This document shows positions 20,377-31,906 of a DNA stretch of 64,000 bases, in pieces (positions within the stretch are counted from its first letter, which is position 1; every line of letters starts with the position of its first letter). The position numbers and the translations under genes were made by a program. The notes under the pieces are model-generated. The model was not told the DNA's origin, ran no database searches, and saw only the letters and a list, made by a program, of their open reading frames with translations. This stretch comes from Euborellia annulipes. Its lineage: Eukaryota; Arthropoda; Insecta; Dermaptera; Anisolabididae. The stretch spans positions 32,311 to 96,310 of the forward strand of contig JAKCPI010001735.1 in NCBI GenBank assembly GCA_023213315.1. The letters are read 5' to 3'.

Positions 20377-21793
20377 ATTTATTTAATTACTCAAAAGTAT
20401 GTTTAATTATTATCTTCTAGGAAAATATAACAACTGCGCATGCATAGTAAACAAACTTTAGAAAATTGGTCAAATGTGTTGCCTATCTTCCTGTAAGTAA
20501 AAACAAATGAATTTAAAGGATATTTTTTAATCTTAAATCAATGGTTTTAGAAACACGTTTAAAAACGAGAATGGCCTCTAAAATACTTCTCTTTTATTAG
20601 GTCCTTAGCAAAATAAAAAAATCTGAGTATTTTTTTGGAATATTCATAGCAAATCTCTTCTCAGATTTATTATTATATTTTTACATAACCCCGACATTAT
20701 ATTTGTAAATAAATTCCCTCTCTTATTATGATCATGTTAACAACTCGAGAGCTGCTTTCAGTTTTTTGCTCACTGAAATAGAGTTGTTTCATTTTATGAT
20801 GTGCAACACGGTTGGGTCGTCAAAATGCTCTCTTCTCGTTTCTTCTTCTTATTCATTCTACCATTGCGCAATGCGTATAAAAATTTTTTTCTGGACCTTC
20901 TCTCTCTTCGTCAAGTTCAATATGCCCCGATATCTGCTTTATGTATCAAGCAACCCCTGCCTCTCTTTCTCTCTCTCTCTGTTTCTTCTTTATCTCTCGA
21001 TGCAGATTTTTTTTTATCTACAAAACTAATTTGAATTTCAAACTCGAAGTGAAATTTAATTGCCAGCAAAGGTGAAAAAATAAATGGCCAAAAAAGTAAT
21101 AATGGAGGTCAAATGATTTGAAAATTCCAAAATAAAAACACGTTCGTAGCCAAATCATTAAAAAAAAAAAAATGCCAAATCAATCTAAATAAATTACTTA
21201 ATTCAAAAACCATTTAAATAATTTTAATTAATGATTTTTTCATCCAGTGGATAAATGGTTAGAGGAGTTGAAATTTGTCAACATAGTTACTCCATATTCC
21301 TATCAAAAATGATTGAAAAGAACATCAAAAAATTTATCTCTCGTTAAATTATTAATAAAAGATATAAAAATTAATTAAGCCAGTGTCAAATGATAGGGGA
21401 TCAGAAATAAATTTCACAAAATTTATTATTTTTATCTAAAATCAGAACAAAAAAAAAAACTATTAAATTTAAATAAATGAAACGTTCTTTTTTTTAATAG
21501 AATCGAATCGGATTGTAGAAAATTCAATAATAAAAGAATCAATTTTTAAATGACATTTTACATGTCTCACTCTTCTCAAGACAATATAAAATGAATATTA
21601 AAAAAAAATTATTTGAAGGGAACATGTGTTAGAATATAAGACATACGTATAAGCTATATTAAACAGATATTAATAAAGTGGAAAGAAAAGTACAGAGTTT
21701 ATCAGATATTTGGATATTTAAACGGAAAAATGTCTGTCCCGTCCCTTAAGAAGTGCCAAAATTTAAATATACTGGGGTGTAAACCCAGTGGCG
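20377..21793. other. Low-repeat stretch
   Basis: Pyrimidine-rich, somewhat GC-richer DNA at 20750-21020 gives two overlapping open frames of 77 and 87 codons with low-complexity composition. No splice or polyadenylation signals frame them. Otherwise AT-rich with no elements. Confidence 0.35.
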
Positions 21794-21905
21794 TATTTGG
21801 TATCCAAATGGCTTGAATAAAATCATCGGTCTGCCTGTGGTCCGACCCCACGACTTTTGGTATACGTGGTTTGCACGCTAACCCCTACACCAAGCCCCGA
21901 GGTCC
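21794..21905 (-). mobile_element. SINE-1, head only
   Basis: It holds the tRNA-like head (minus: GGGGCTTGGTGTAGGGGTTA, B-box region GTGGGGTCGGACC) and the hairpin, then stops at 21794. The 3' module and tail are lost. Confidence 0.8.
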
Positions 21906-22089
21906 CGGCTATAAGAACTCTTGACAAGTACCGTGACAGCTTAATAATTTGCCATTCTTTACTTTTCTTAATGACCCAATCTTTAAATCGAGTAAACTAC
22001 TTATTTTTGAAAATCACTTAATGATTGATTTGTAGTTAGATAGACAATTATGGAGTTAAAGAATGTAATGGAACTCATCAGAGAAATCT

Positions 22090-22410
22090 ATTTAAATAAT
22101 TCGCTAATGTCCGTCTGTCTGTCCTGCCCGTCTGTTGTCTGTCTGTCTGACTGCCCGTCTGTCCGTCTGCCTGTTTTATTTGGGAAACTTCCCGTTGGAA
22201 TTTCGAAATCAAATTTTTTATGCTTAAAGAGGACCTTCTAGGGATTACAGGAAAATTATTTTCATTCCGAAATGGAATATAGTAATGATAATTTTTTTTC
22301 TTAATTAAGAAAAGGCGAGGGTCCGCCGCAGGCGAGCCCGAGCCAGCTGAGGGAGGGGGTGGTCCATGGGGGCGAGGCCCCCGGCCAGTCACGCCGGCAA
22401 ATTGCAGAAG
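22090..22410 (+). mobile_element. GTCTG-headed repeat with GC-rich tail
   Basis: A GTCTGTCTG/GCCCGTCTG tract is followed by TTGGAATTTCGAAATC and a GAGGACC..CAGGAAAAT block, then a very GC-rich tail (22310-22400: CGCCGCAGGCGAGCCCGAGC and GGGGGCGAGGCCCCCGG). The first part recurs at 39826-40070 and the tail, inverted, at 30672-30712. The class is unknown. No protein is encoded. Confidence 0.5.
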
Positions 22411-23330
22411 TTGCAGGGTTAAAGGAATAATTAATAAATCTTTGCAAAAAAGACTATTTACAAATCTTACTAATACTTATTTATTTATTTCCGTTTAACA
22501 GACTATAAATGAAAAACAAAATTAAATTTTAAAAAATGTTTGAAAAGAAAGTAAAAAAAATTTGATATCGAAAAACTAATTAAATTGAATAATGGAAAAA
22601 GTTTATTATTTTTTTTTAAGCATTTCAATTGCAGACAATGTTGTTGTTGTTGTTGTTATTGGTATGAGGGCGATGTCCCCTGCGGGTGAAAGATGTCTTT
22701 CCAAAGGCATTATCAGAGAGAAGGGGAGATGAGCGAACTCAACCCAGACATTGATGAAAGTGAAGAGAGGGGGTGTAGGGGTGGAGGAGGGGGGTTTATA
22801 AATGCATGTCGCTCCCCTAGGGGGTGAGAGAGAAATGTGTTGATGCAAACTATTTGCAAAAGTCGAAAGAGAAAGGGTATGTTCAGTTCAAAATGACAAT
22901 GTTAAGCTCCAAAACTATCAATTATTAATTATTTCATAATATCATAAAAGGAATATATTAAAAGCAAATTAATTACATAACAAAGAATATCGGAGGTTTT
23001 TTTATATCCATAAATTAATAATAATAAGGGTAATATTATACGAATATATCGGGTTATGAGTAAAATTAAAATGAGCCTTTTGTTATGCTTCCTATTTCTG
23101 ATATTATAATAATAGTCTATATGAATATATAACAAAACGTTTTAAAATGTGTTGTATTTTAATGTATGTGTTGTAATTTTTTCTCATTTTTAAAATATAA
23201 TATTTTGGTTGATAAAGTCAAAGATTACGTTAATTATCCATTATACTTTGATTTAGCAAACAGAAGAATCCCAATAATTCATATTGTTTGGACGGTTAAG
23301 TTCGAATTATCATTTATCTCGAGTACAAAA
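22411..23330. other. AT-rich stretch with one GC-richer island
   Basis: 22620-22850 is G-rich and unique, beginning with a (GTT) run at 22639-22656. No exon structure was recognised. The remainder is AT-rich. Confidence 0.35.
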
Positions 23331-23480
23331 TTAAAATAGTCTGGTCGGACTGGTCATATAGCACACAACTTTCTATTACTTTCGGTATTTGAAAGTTGTG
23401 TTCTGTGGTTGTCACACCAGGTTTTTGTGTCGATATATATTTAGTTTCCAGCAGTACTTTATAATTCAAGATGCAAAATT
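23331..23480 (-). mobile_element. TH element, solo 3' hairpin
   Basis: The hairpin GTCTGGTCGGACTGGTCATA ... GGTTGTCACACCAGGTTTTT has a TTTCGG loop. The flank GTGTCGATATATATTTAG and TTCAAGATGC follow. No body or 5' hairpin adjoins. Confidence 0.8.
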
Positions 23481-24459
23481 TAATCGTTATTTTCGAGGTT
23501 GAATTTTTTAACGATTATATCGTCTGCTGAGAATCATAGTGGCGAAAGTCCGAAATTCAACAATTCGATAAAAGGCGATTGAAAGTTTTATAAACATATA
23601 CATTTAAATAGATGGGCAACAAATGAATGGGCCAGAATCAATAGCAAAGAATGGAAATATATTTCCGCCACTTTGGCACTCAAAAAGAGAATACGCCTTT
23701 TAACATCGTTTGGTAGACTTAACTCAAAAATTGAATTTTCGAACTTCCGCCACTATGATTTTCAGAAGCCCTGACTAAGAAAGAGGCCGCCTCGCGCAGG
23801 CCATTGCTAGCTAGTTATCATAAGTGAGGTCCCTATTTAGAAAAACTTAATATCAATGCGAGAAGGCCAACGAAAGCGGGCAGCACAGCTAGTCATTTTT
23901 AACTAATTCGCCCCATAGAGAGGATATATTTTGAACTTATAAAAAATTTAATCTAGGGTTGAGTTAAAATCCCATGGATTAGATGTGATCCACCACTGAA
24001 TTGATTATCCCCTCTCTTAAAAAAGAGGGGTTCTTTGTATTATTTTTACTTTTTTTTTGACGTGACGTCTTACAAATCATGTGTCTATAGTGGCCGGGTA
24101 GGGAGGCATGCACCAAAAAGTTTAACGGCTTGAATAACTCCTCTGCCTTAAGAGGTATAATTATGTTAAATATACTGTTAGAAAAAATGATTTTTCAGCT
24201 AAAGATTTCACCATTTATTTTTTTCCTATTTTACTCTGCCTCAATAAAATTTTCCTTTTAAAAAATTCCTATTTTCTGAATTATTAGCTATTCTTTTTCC
24301 CTTCGAAAAAATATAAAGATCCTTTGGCAACAAGTAAATAATTTTTTTTTTTTTAGAGGGTTAATAAAATATTTACGAATGAACACGCCTTCTAGCTTAA
24401 CAGTTCCTTTTTCTAAAAGGAAAAAAACCAGAACACAAAATTAGAAAGAATGGCGGTCA
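23481..24459. other. Low-repeat stretch
   Basis: Near 23530-23560 and 23745-23770 short segments face each other: GAATCATAGTGGCGAAAGTC and the complement-like GAACTTCCGCCACTATGATT. This suggests a diverged inverted-repeat element of about 240 bp. GC-richer DNA follows at 23780-23890. No exon was recognised. Confidence 0.4.
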
Positions 24460-24603
24460 AGAAGAAAGTAGAAAAAGAAAAATAAATGAAGAAGATTAAG
24501 GGGGGAGAAAGAAAGTTTGCCAAAATTTGGTGGAAAAGGGGAAAAAGAGGAATGGTGAGTGGAAATAGAGGAGGATGGAGGGAAAAGGAGGGGGGGGGTG
24601 AAA
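24460..24603. repeat. Long purine-rich tract
   Basis: Only two C residues occur in 144 nt (24530-24531), and the rest is A/G with scattered T. The tract ends in a G run at 24589-24598. Such strand-asymmetric tracts can form triplex DNA. The open frames over it have low-complexity composition. Confidence 0.7.
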
Positions 24604-27162
24604 CATGGGACCAATTTGGCCAGCCATTTACTTCCCTTAGGGCCCTCCTCGTTTTCGAAGGGCCTCCCACCCACCTAAATTAACCTTGGAGTGTTTGCTT
24701 TCCCCAGAATGAGGTCTTTTAACCGACATTATATGAATATAAAATAACAAATGAATCCGTTTTAATTAAATTCAATCAGATTAAAGGGATACGAATATAA
24801 ATATTTAAGTACCGACATATTGACTTAATAATATTAATTGTAATACTTATTAGTGAGGTATGGAATGAATAAAATTTGAATAATTCAAAATAATGGGCAC
24901 ATAATTGTATATGGACCTATGATTCGTGTAGATTTAAATTAAAACAGAATACCTTCATGTCTCATTTCTGCTCTAACCTTTATTAAATTATTTTTTCGCA
25001 AATCTTTAAAAGAAATGAAATCAATAAAGTGTAATTAACGACGATTTAACTTGAAAAAGAAAATTATTAAAACAAATTAATAGCAATTATGGGGAATAAC
25101 TTTACAATAATTAAAAATTTTTTTCTTTTTTTTTTGAGTGAACAATTAAAAAGTTAGTTCCTTAATTTAGTTAACTTTTTAGGGGGGTGTAAAATGGATG
25201 GACTTTTAATAACTGGTTGCTCTTAATAAATGCTTGCCTTTTCTTCTTTTAATTGTCCCATGTCCTAAATGTATTATTATGATATAAGCCATATTAATCA
25301 AACAAGTTTATTTATTCTTGGGGAAATGTTAAAACTTAAAAGAGGAAAGTTTTTAAACAATTATTAGGCCTAAAATATTTTATAATAATTTAATGAATAG
25401 CGTGATAAACTCCTGATCGAGAACGCCTGGTTATTACTCCTAATCTAAAACATATAAGTTAGTTCTTTTTTAATTCTATTTATTATAAATTTAACAGACA
25501 AAATAAAAAATTTAATAGTAATGGACCGTAATAATTTTCACTGTATTGAATTTTTAATTTATTAACTGTTTTTTGAAGTATAAATGTGTTGAGTCAAATG
25601 GCGTCGTCTCCTTATTTTGTAAGAAAATTTAAGTTTACTGTGCTTCTGCACAGTTGATTCCTTCACTAGCTAAACCGTGGGCCATTGGAGAGTAGGGGAT
25701 GCGATGATTCGTAACACTGAGGTATGAAACGAACTTTAGAAGAGAGGTGTCATTTTAAAAAATAATTTTTTAACAAACTTATAACAAATTTAATATACCT
25801 AAGATTTAAACTTTCAACCGTTGGTTCTCGTTGAAACATTTTGTAAATCGAAATACGTATCAACTGTTAATTTTTAATTAATAAAACCTTTGAAACATAT
25901 AACCTAGTGTTTAATTTCTATATTTAATTTTAAATTTATATACAAATATTATAAATATTTTCTTGGAGAAGTTTCTGAATATATAAAAAATTTATGTTAT
26001 GTAATGCCACCCTCCCCCCCCCCCCCCCTAGAGCCCGCTCTAATGATCCATCATTTAGTTCTTGGCCTTTATTTCTAATGTGGGTATGCAAAATTTCAAA
26101 AATAATTGAATAAATATTTTTTTAGTTTTCGATGACGAAAAAATTACCACAGACACCACTCAGACATCATTCCAAAAATTACTTAAATGAATTCTGGTGA
26201 CCTCAAATGCATTTTGGCAGCTTCAGTTCAATTTCGAATTTTTTTACCATTATATTAACTTTATCTACCCAAATTACGGTTGGTGTGCAAAGTTAAAAAT
26301 TTAAATAACAGCGTACAAATGATTTCTATAGCGAGAAAAAATCTAAAAGATTCTATAATCATGATTAAATTTCTTTTACTACTTTATTCAAAACTCCCGT
26401 GTTAAATGGCTCGGAAAGGCAAACTAGTTTTATTTCCTCTAATACAGTTTAAATGTATCATGTAAGAATATTCTCTTCTAATATTCTAATCCTTCTATAA
26501 CATTACACCTATAGATATAGAAAGTTTAAAGGTTGAAAGTCAACGACCAACCAAAATCAATCAAATTATCCCTCCAAGTTGGAAAAGTCTGTTATAATCA
26601 TGAATCCCTTCTGATAATTTAATTTCCATGATTAAATTATCGGCTATCTATGGAGGGTGCCAAATTGCATTTTTCAATCTATTAGTAGCTATTTGAATTG
26701 AAAGAGAGAAAAAAAAATGAAAATCTGTGACTTATTTGCACTTTTGATTGCACGTATTCTCTCATGTTATTCGTTTCGAACATTTGTTCTATGCTTTTTT
26801 TATTGTTAAAGCATTATTAATCTATTCAGATTTCAAGAGTAAATCAGAATTAGTTATTTGGAATGAAAATTTAGAGCAAGTAAATTAAATTTGAATTTAA
26901 AAAAAAAAAAATTGTGTTTTAGCTTTCCTTAGGAGAAATAGCTGGTTATAGAGTTCCTATCAGTTTAGTTAACTCTTTAAATGTGTTTTAATTTCACACA
27001 AAACGAAATATATAATAACGCCATAATGGCTTTTTTCACGACTTGTTTTGTTTGGGGACAATGACTTTGGGACTATAATAGTAGACCATATGAAAACAAT
27101 TTTCTCCCTCTCTTTATTTTTTATGGCTGATCGTAAATTAAACAATATTGTTTGGGGAGTTT
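24604..27162. other. Largest repeat-poor stretch (2.5 kb)
   Basis: Apart from the dispersed repeat at 25560-25780 and a poly-C run near 26014-26029, no element is recognised. No convincing exon is present. The DNA is AT-rich throughout. Confidence 0.4.
25560..25780. repeat. Diverged dispersed repeat, copy 1
   Basis: TTTTTTGAAGTATAAATGTG, then GTTGAGTC, then (after a gap) CGTAACACTGAGG are colinear with 54010-54200. The latter reads TTTTTTGAGGTATAAATGAG, GTTGAGTC and CGTAACGTTTTGAGG. The type is unknown. Confidence 0.5.
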
Positions 27163-27753
27163 TTAAAGAAGGGTGAGTAAATAATCTGTGAGCGGAACCA
27201 CCATGCGAAAATCAGTGAGAGAGGGAAGTTGAGGGATAATAGAGGAAGTTAACGTTTTAGACCGACGATCACGAAATTCCTGTTGGCCGACTTTTTTGGC
27301 ACGCCATTGAGTGGTATCAAATTTTGATTTCATTTTAGAATCCTTAATGAAATGAAGAGATCTCTTAATGGATATAAATATTTTTATCTGATATTTTAGT
27401 GGATGGAGATATAGGCCTACATCAATCAAACTCAGAGCAAGTATATAATAATATTTAATGGCTGGAAATATCCTATTTACAGAGCAAACATATGTGAAGA
27501 TTTTTAATCTAAGTAGGCTACTGTAAACCTTACTCAGAGAGAAGAAGAGTAATTCACAAATTGGAGAGAACCACTTTACTCATCGATTTTGAAACATAAG
27601 TCTTAAGGTAGCATTCCGATCTGGGCAGCGACTGCCCAGCAGTTGACCCACGTCTTAAAAAGGTTCGCTATCCCTGCCATATACAGTATTTAATACCTAC
27701 AGTCAGTATAGAAATTGCAAAAAAGAAGCTTATTTATTTATCTTTTATTCTAG

Positions 27754-27984
27754 GTCCTAGTTTACTCTTGAATGAATTTGAATACAATACAAAATGGATT
27801 TACAGTGCTGAGATCAAAACTATGGATGCATACACTCATATTCTACCACAATAGTAATTATCCTTTCCAAGTTGTGACGTCTTCTACATTAAGTGGAGGA
27901 ATTATTTCCAAAGAAGAAGGGGAGGAAATAATAATAGACTCCATTAGTCAAAAGACTCTCATAGTTCAAATGGCTTCAAAGTAA
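27754..27984 (+). other. Candidate exon, possibly frameshifted
   Basis: A strong acceptor (TTTATTTATCTTTTATTCTAG) ends at 27753. One frame from the acceptor is open for 32 codons (reading PSLLLNEFEYNTKWIYSAEI and on) to TAG at 27852. A second frame with ATG at 27772 is open for 70 codons to TAA at 27982, ending SKEEGEEIIIDSISQKTLIV plus QMASK. Composition shifts from one frame to the other near 27850, as it would in a frameshifted or mis-sequenced exon. AATAAA occurs near 28099. No family is recognised and chance cannot be excluded. Confidence 0.28.
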
Positions 27985-28790
27985 ATGAAAATTGATATAT
28001 CGTTATTCCCTTATTATTAATAACAAGACTATTATGAGAAGAATATCAAGATTTTGTACCAGATAGATATAAAATATTAGTTGACAAAAAAATTTGTTTA
28101 ATAAAATTTCTATTAAAATAAAATGTGTAATTTAACAAAGAAGATGAAGAACGGTTGTTTAATTTAATATATTATATGAATATGATTCCTGAAGAAGATC
28201 GCGACTGACATCCGAAACCTCGACAATCAAATAATAATTTATCTGATTTTGTTTCCCTGGCTGTCATCCGCTATCCATATATTTGTAATTTAATTTTAAT
28301 TAAAAGAAAGAATCAAAAAGAACAATTCATGTTGGTGGATTTGTTTTAGAAGAACAATTAATGGAAATAGTTTAGATATTTGGCAAAATTAATTTGAATA
28401 GAAGAAGAAAAGTTTTTAATGATAAAATCGTTATAATAAACCTTGCTCGCTTCAATTTAATTTATTTCCTTTAATTTGAATATTTCTTTGAAAAAAAAGG
28501 AAAGGTAAGATATTAAATAGCATCATAAATGAAAGGATAAATCGATCAGGCGTGTTTAGCTCTCTGAAGAAAATAATACTTCAGCTGATAAAGATAAAAA
28601 TTTTATTTAAATAAATTTAATATAATAAAAATCAAAAATTTTTGTTTTTATTTGGCAAATACTTTTATTTTCGATGCCCAAGAGCAGCCCGTCCTAGTTG
28701 GTCATTTGGGTTGCCTAACTTCCAGGAAATCAAAAAATGTATAATATACCTATAGGAACACGATCCACATATTGATGGATGGCATTAGGC
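27985..28790. other. AT-rich stretch with a module scrap
   Basis: 28188-28226 reads CCTGAAGAAGATCGCGACTG then ACATCCGAAACCTCGAC, a variant of the recurrent CTGANGA..GAAACGTC module. A CATTTGGGTTGCCTAACTTC block at about 28703 matches the MITE at 4661. Nothing else was seen. Confidence 0.4.
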
Positions 28791-29008
28791 CAGTAGCGGA
28801 CCCAGAGGAGTTTCTCGGGAGGGGGGGGGAAGTAAACTGGTGTGACTGGTCGCACAACACACAATTTTTTCTTCTTATCGGTAAATTAAAGGTGCATTCT
28901 ATAGTTGTTTACCAAAATATATATTCAAATCAAATTTTTAAGTATTAGTTTTTAAAATTTTATATTAAAAATACAATTTTTCTCAAATTTGGGGGGGGGG
29001 GGAGAGGG
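28791..29008 (-). mobile_element. hAT-like MITE that carries half a TH hairpin
   Basis: CAGTAGCGGACCCAGAGGAG opens the element, matching the complement of the 45353-46568 element's right end. Next comes CTGGTGTGACTGGTCGCACA (one arm of the TH hairpin), then TTTTAAGTATTAGTTTT and a poly-G tract, all colinear with 46245-46568 inverted. The far end is replaced by a SINE-1. So the half hairpin is a fixed part of this MITE family. Confidence 0.65.
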
Positions 29009-29122
29009 TTTAAGCCATTTGGTACGCAAATGGCTTAAATAAAATCATTGGATTGCCTGGGACCCGAACCCGCGACCCTTGCTATACAAGTCCAGCAGGC
29101 TAACCCCTACACCAAGCCCGCG
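29009..29122 (-). mobile_element. SINE-1, head and hairpin
   Basis: Minus strand: GGGCTTGGTGTAGGGGTTAG, B box GGGTTCGGGTCCC, then the CATTTGCGTACCAAATG hairpin. It is truncated at its 3' side against the poly-G tract of the preceding MITE. The next TH fragment begins two bases after its head. Confidence 0.8.
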
Positions 29123-29123
29123 G

Positions 29124-29290
29124 ATTTACTCTCTTACTTATATATGAAAATATATTTAGAGAGAAAGTATGGTATTCATGTCGAAAATTCGATATTTTGA
29201 TGGAAATACACGTTTTTAGGCCCTCTGAGACCAAAAAGTGGAACCCGGAAAATGGTGTGTCTGACTTTTCTATCACGGACCGCAAAATAA
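29124..29290 (+). mobile_element. TH element, 5' end only
   Basis: TTACTCTCTTACTTATATAT, then GAGAGAAAGTATGGTATTCA and the block up to GTGTGTCTGACTTT. The copy stops at the microsatellite position. Confidence 0.7.
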
Positions 29291-30188
29291 TGTAGCTTTT
29301 TCTGCATTCGGTTACGAAATTCCTATAACTACTGATTGTAAAATAAAACTAACATTGCTTCCTTCTTTTATATTAACATTTTATTATTCTACTTTCTTTT
29401 TACTATTATTCCCTTTTTTCACTTCTCCAATCACGAAGAACATAAAAGAAGAATATCTATTTATCTAATCGACATCTGTATTTAGAAAAAAAAAAAGCAA
29501 AAACAAAACAATGTGCAAATAGGCATACAAATCCAATTCAATCAATGAACAATTTTTCACTCCCATTCGCTCGTGTCTCTCACTATCTTCGAAATTCGAA
29601 TCTATTCTCTCTTTTTCGCTTTTTCTATTGCCAGTTGGGATATTTGTTTTGTTGTCGTTTTCGTTAGTTTCCCGACCGGCAAACATTCACTCACAACTTG
29701 TTCAATTTAACAGCATAACCCTTCAATTATAGCTTTCCCTTGTTATAGAAAGTTAAGACTTGTACTTAATTCAACTTCTTATTAACATCCGAATCCTTCC
29801 AAACGAAGGATGAAGTTGAATTGTAATATGGAAACAAAAGGACTTTACAATCTCTCTCTTTAGGCTAACTTTTTCTTAAATTTTGTTTGATTGTCCCATT
29901 CTTTTGAAGCATACGATTTTCATTTACTACGATTAGTGGTTGGCTTCCTAAGTAATAATAAAAATTTATTTAATTCTATTGGCTGCCAATTAAACAAAAT
30001 AAATAGGTGTGCATACTCAAAATTAAGATTTTCTTGCTTTATAAATTGAAAGATTTTTTTTTAATTCGTGAGGGGGTTTTTCAATTTATTTAGGGCCTTG
30101 AACTTGCATACTCTTTTGTTGATAATTGTTAATATATTATAGACTTGCTTTCGACAAAATACATATGAACTGTATTAAAGACAAATCT
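29291..30188. other. Low-repeat stretch
   Basis: 29560-29700 is richer in CpG and pyrimidine on the plus strand. The minus strand there has a 73-codon frame whose C-terminal part is encoded by A/T-rich DNA. No splice or poly(A) context supports it. The rest is AT-rich. Confidence 0.3.
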
Positions 30189-30444
30189 GCCCACGGGGCT
30201 TGGAGTAGTTGGTACCTTCTATACCGAACGTCGCGGGTTCGGACCCCAGGCAGTCCGATGATTTTATTTAAGGCATTTGGATACCAAATGGCTTAAATAA
30301 GAATGCCTGGACCCCAATATGTATAATAATTAATTACGGATATCGTTTAAAGTCTTAAATGGCCTAAGTTGCCGAAAAGACTGTGTGAACGAGTGTGTAA
30401 ATGTGAGTGTGAATGAGAAAAAAGTGTGAATGTTTAAAAAAAAA
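30189..30444 (+). mobile_element. SINE-1, full length, 12-bp duplication
   Basis: AAAGACAAATCT flanks the 256-bp element at 30177-30188 and 30445-30456. Head GGGGCTTGGAGTAGTTGG, B box GGGTTCGGACCCC, hairpin GGCATTTGGATACCAAATGG, module AAATGGCCTAAGTTGCCGAA, then a GTGTGAA tail and an A run. This is the clearest reference copy. Confidence 0.92.
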
Positions 30445-30456
30445 AAAGACAAATCT

Positions 30457-31772
30457 ATTTTTGTAAGTTAATAATATAAATAAGCCTATACTCTAAAAGG
30501 ATGAAGATGACTTTGCTGATCATAGCCGAAACGTTCTGGAATAAAATGTTTAAAAAAATATGTTTTTTTGCACCCTCTTTTTATTAATCCAATTCTACAA
30601 CTCCCATAATTTGTTATATATTAAATTATTTAATCAAACGTCCTCTTTTTTGTTTTTCCCTAAATTAAAATTACACGAATATTCGGCTCGAACCCGCCTT
30701 CGGCGAACCCTCGTTATTTCTTTCTAGTGTTATTTGCAAGATCTTTGAAGTTTATTTAATTATCTTTAAGTAGAATGGCCTAATTAATAAACTTGATATA
30801 TCCATCATACATTATGAATAAAACTTCAACAATTACTAACTCAGAAATTTATGAGTTTCGAAACGAAAATAAATATCTTATAATTTTTAAAAATATAAAA
30901 TTTCCACTAGAAGTTGCTCAAATAACGCGTGACCGATGGACATAAGTAAATTATAGATTTATATAAATATAGAAGATATAAATATTTAGAAAATAAATAT
31001 TTAACCTGAAAATTCAATAAATTATTTTAGTTAGAAATAAGCCTACAGTATAAGTTTGGAAGAAATTATAGAAAATTCGACATTATTTTTAAGGGAAAGG
31101 GGGGGGACATTTATTGCAAGTTGGCATTAGCGTTAGCATAGTAGATAGACAGATATACTCTAGAAAATGAATTTATTACTATTAATAGGATAATAAATTT
31201 CTATCTTTAAATTATCTAGAAAGGTCACAGGTTAAATTTTACCTTCTAGTTACGTACGCAACGTTATCATAAAGAATAGGGAGTGGATCTATAAATAATC
31301 TAAATAATTTGTAAATACGAGTAGTAGTATATTAACGAAATCATGATCAAAAAATATGATTCCAAAATAGAATTTTCTATTGATTCTTTTTTTTTTTGCA
31401 GAAAAGAAGCAAGATTATTAATATTTTTTTTTCCTTTTCTTTTTCTATTAATATTAAAACGTTGAGAGAGAAGCACGTTCAGCCATCTGTCACATTGCTC
31501 CCTTCTACTTTTGTCAGCTGCTCCCAAATTCCCTCAGTGTTTGGATTCTGTCATGCATATGGATATTTTTTTTTTTAGTTATTAACATAAATAATTAATA
31601 ACTTTAAGAATAAATTAAGATTCGAATTTGATTAATTGCTAGCTGGAGAGGATCAAAAAAAGATTTATTACAATAATTCATAGCGCAGGTAGGTTTAAAG
31701 AGTGAAGAACTTATATTTTCAAGATATCCAAAACCAGAATGAAATACTTTTTAAGTCTACGGCATCTTAGGG
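30457..31772. other. AT-rich stretch with small islands
   Basis: A TGAAGATGACTTTGCTGATC..GCCGAAACGTTC module variant lies at 30503-30541, the GC module at 30672-30712, and a unique GC-richer block at 31450-31565 containing CAGCTG and ATGCATATG. No exon is supported. Confidence 0.35.
30672..30712 (-). repeat. Fragment of GC-rich repeat tail
   Basis: On the minus strand GAGGGTTCGCCGAAGGCGGG then TTCGAGCC matches GAGGGTCCGCCGCAGGCGAG then CCCGAGCC in the 22090-22410 repeat. Confidence 0.5.
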
Positions 31773-31906
31773 CTCCTTCTCAGGGATGCATTTCTCGAAA
31801 GGGGTAGTCTACACGCCAGTGCTGAGGGACTCCCCTCCTCGAACTAGGACATCCTTCCTAGCATAGAAAAGGAAATTAAAGGTTGGATAAAAAGAACCGA
31901 GTGGAA
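31773..31906 (+). mobile_element. SINE-3, 3' part
   Basis: CTCCTTCTCAGGGATGCATT, then AACTAGGACATCCTTCCTAG, then GAACCGAGTGGAAG. It is colinear with the minus strand of 54730-54870 and lacks the tRNA-like head. Confidence 0.6.

Noticed and set aside
20766..21034. Overlapping 87- and 77-codon frames
   Set aside because: Pyrimidine-rich low-complexity DNA produces Leu/Ser/Phe-rich frames; nothing supports expression.
22078..22392. 104-codon minus-strand frame
   Set aside because: It spans the GTCTG tract and the GC-rich tail of a repeat; composition follows the repeat.
25990..26045. hAT-like MITE end at the poly-C run
   Set aside because: No opposite terminus or 8-bp duplication could be located.
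27163..27429. 88-codon minus-strand frame with an AATAAA about 50 bp after its stop
   Set aside because: The 3' half looks protein-like, but several stop-free runs of this length are expected by chance in 64 kb of AT-rich DNA, and no acceptor precedes it.
29465..29686. 73-codon minus-strand frame with charged N-terminus and hydrophobic C-terminus
   Set aside because: A tail-anchored protein would look like this, but the hydrophobic part comes from A/T runs and there are no gene signals around it.
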